A stretch of DNA of 64,000 nt from Paracoccaceae bacterium. GTDB taxonomy: Bacteria > Pseudomonadota > Alphaproteobacteria > Rhodobacterales > Rhodobacteraceae. The translations under genes were made by a program, and so were the position numbers. Every line of letters begins with the position of its first letter. The first letter of the stretch is position 1. Under the pieces are notes generated by a model that made no database searches, was not told the DNA's origin, and worked only from the letters and a program-made list of their open reading frames with translations. The stretch is from NCBI GenBank assembly GCA_019454225.1, contig CP075370.1:3033649-3097648 (forward strand). The letters are read 5' to 3'. Below are positions 63,269 through 64,000 of this stretch, piece after piece.

Positions 63269-64000
63269 GCGCCGTGCCCCACCACTGCCTTGACCTCGCA
63301 GAAGTCGTGGATACCCCAGTCCGCATATTCGCGCCCGTTGCCAGACTGCTTGTAGCCGCCGAAGGGCGCATGGGTATCCCAGGCCGGATAGTTCAGCGAC
63401 ACCTGCCCGGCCCGCAGCCGCCGCGCCACCGCGCGCGCCTCATCGACCGGGCCCTGCACATAGCCGGCCAGGCCATAGGGCGTGTCATTGGCCATGGTGA
63501 CCGCCTGATCCACGCTGTCATAGGGCAGGATCGCCAGCACCGGCCCGAAGATTTCCTCGCGCGAAACAGTCATCTCGTTGGTGACATTGCCGAACACCGT
63601 GGGCCGTGCGAACCAGCCGCGGTTCACGCCCTCGGGCCGTCCGGTGCCGCCGGTCACCAGAGTCGCGCCCTCGGCGATGCCGGCCGCGATCAGCCGCTGC
63701 ACCTTTTCCCATTGCAGGCCCGACACCAGCGGGCCCATCCCGGTGCCCTCGTCGCGCGGATCGCCCACGACGATCGCCTCGGCCGCCGCCTTGGCCACCG
63801 CGCAGGCCTCGTCATGCCGGGCGCGCGGCACGAACATGCGGGTCGGCGCGTCGCAGGACTGGCCGGCATTGCCCATGCAGCCCTCGACCCCGCCCGCCAC
63901 CGCGGCCGCAAGGTCGGCCGTGGGCAGGATGATGTTCGGCGACTTGCCGCCCAGTTCCTGCGCCACGCGCTTCACCGTCGGCGCGGCGGCAGCGGCCACC
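63265..64000 (-). CDS. Aldehyde dehydrogenase, C-terminal half (runs off the window)
   Basis: About 245 codons of an aldehyde dehydrogenase are visible; the N-terminal half lies beyond the right edge. It shows the catalytic Glu region QELGGKSPNIIL, the nucleophile Cys in NAGQSCDAPTRMFVP, EIFGPVLAILPYDS, NDTPYGLAGYVQG and the end PFGGYKQSGNGREYADWG. The Cys loop has D after the Cys, less common than T or I. It is coupled to the following dehydrogenase by a four-base overlap. The substrate aldehyde is unknown. The incomplete state is only a window-edge effect. Confidence 0.93.
   Translation of the reverse strand, partial: VAAAAAPTVKRVAQELGGKSPNIILPTADLAAAVAGGVEGCMGNAGQSCDAPTRMFVPRARHDEACAVAKAAAEAIVVGDPRDEGTGMGPLVSGLQWEKVQRLIAAGIAEGATLVTGGTGRPEGVNRGWFARPTVFGNVTNEMTVSREEIFGPVLAILPYDSVDQAVTMANDTPYGLAGYVQGPVDEARAVARRLRAGQVSLNYPAWDTHAPFGGYKQSGNGREYADWGIHDFCEVKAVVGHGA

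Overview
The window is a GC-rich chromosomal segment from an anoxygenic phototrophic alphaproteobacterium of the Rhodobacteraceae (Rhodobacter, Gemmobacter or Tabrizicola-like). The evidence is a bch-lhaA-puh-acsF-hemA-cycA photosynthesis superoperon, the 5-aminolevulinate synthase route to tetrapyrroles, a cytochrome c2 and a typical alphaproteobacterial complement of TRAP and C-P lyase genes. I saw no insertion sequence, prophage, CRISPR array or rRNA gene; the only RNA gene found is tRNA-Val(CAC).

Region 1 (1-14121) is the photosynthesis cluster: the end of bchB, then bchH, bchL, bchM, lhaA, puhA, puhB, puhC, bciE, acsF, puhE, hemA and cycA on the + strand, mostly with overlapping or closely spaced reading frames. 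hemF faces it from the - strand and carries a textbook TGT-N12-ACA (PpsR/CrtJ-type) box directly upstream. These genes supply 5-aminolevulinate, the Mg branch of bacteriochlorophyll synthesis, the oxygen-dependent cyclase with its small partner subunit, reaction-centre H subunit and assembly factors, and the electron donor to the reaction centre.

Region 2 (14178-34505) is mostly housekeeping and general metabolism: an FMN/FAD demethylase-like flavoprotein, a phosphohexomutase, a DHRS6-like dehydrogenase, tRNA-Val, an HU protein, Lon, a P450 with a membrane hydrolase, CcdA, RNase E, an EEP-family hydrolase, the DctB/DctD two-component pair (DctD lacks the GAFTGA loop), PurQ and a PHP-domain hydrolase.

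Region 3 (33576-50089) is a phosphonate island: phnGHI, phnJK, corA, phnLN, phnM and a DUF1045 2H-phosphoesterase, with divergent phnF and a second phnM, a hexapeptide acyltransferase and the phnCDE1E2 transporter. Pho-box-like repeats precede both phnG and phnC. No PhnP is present; a PHP-domain protein and the 2H phosphoesterase are candidate substitutes.

Region 4 (50130-59257) looks like an organosulfonate island: a Gfo/Idh/MocA protein and a GntR regulator diverge, across a palindromic operator, from an SsuD-like FMNH2 monooxygenase, an aldo/keto reductase, a flavin reductase and a complete TRAP transporter, followed by a YeiH-family exporter and a SqrR/BigR-like ArsR regulator. The gene set matches the logic of sulfoquinovose desulfurisation by the sulfo-SMO pathway, but with a TRAP rather than an ABC importer and a Gfo/Idh protein where a glycosidase would be expected. 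This is the most interesting inference in the window. Region 5 (59283-64000) holds an SDR protein, BioY, PurF, a beta-hydroxyacid dehydrogenase and the 3' part of an aldehyde dehydrogenase gene.
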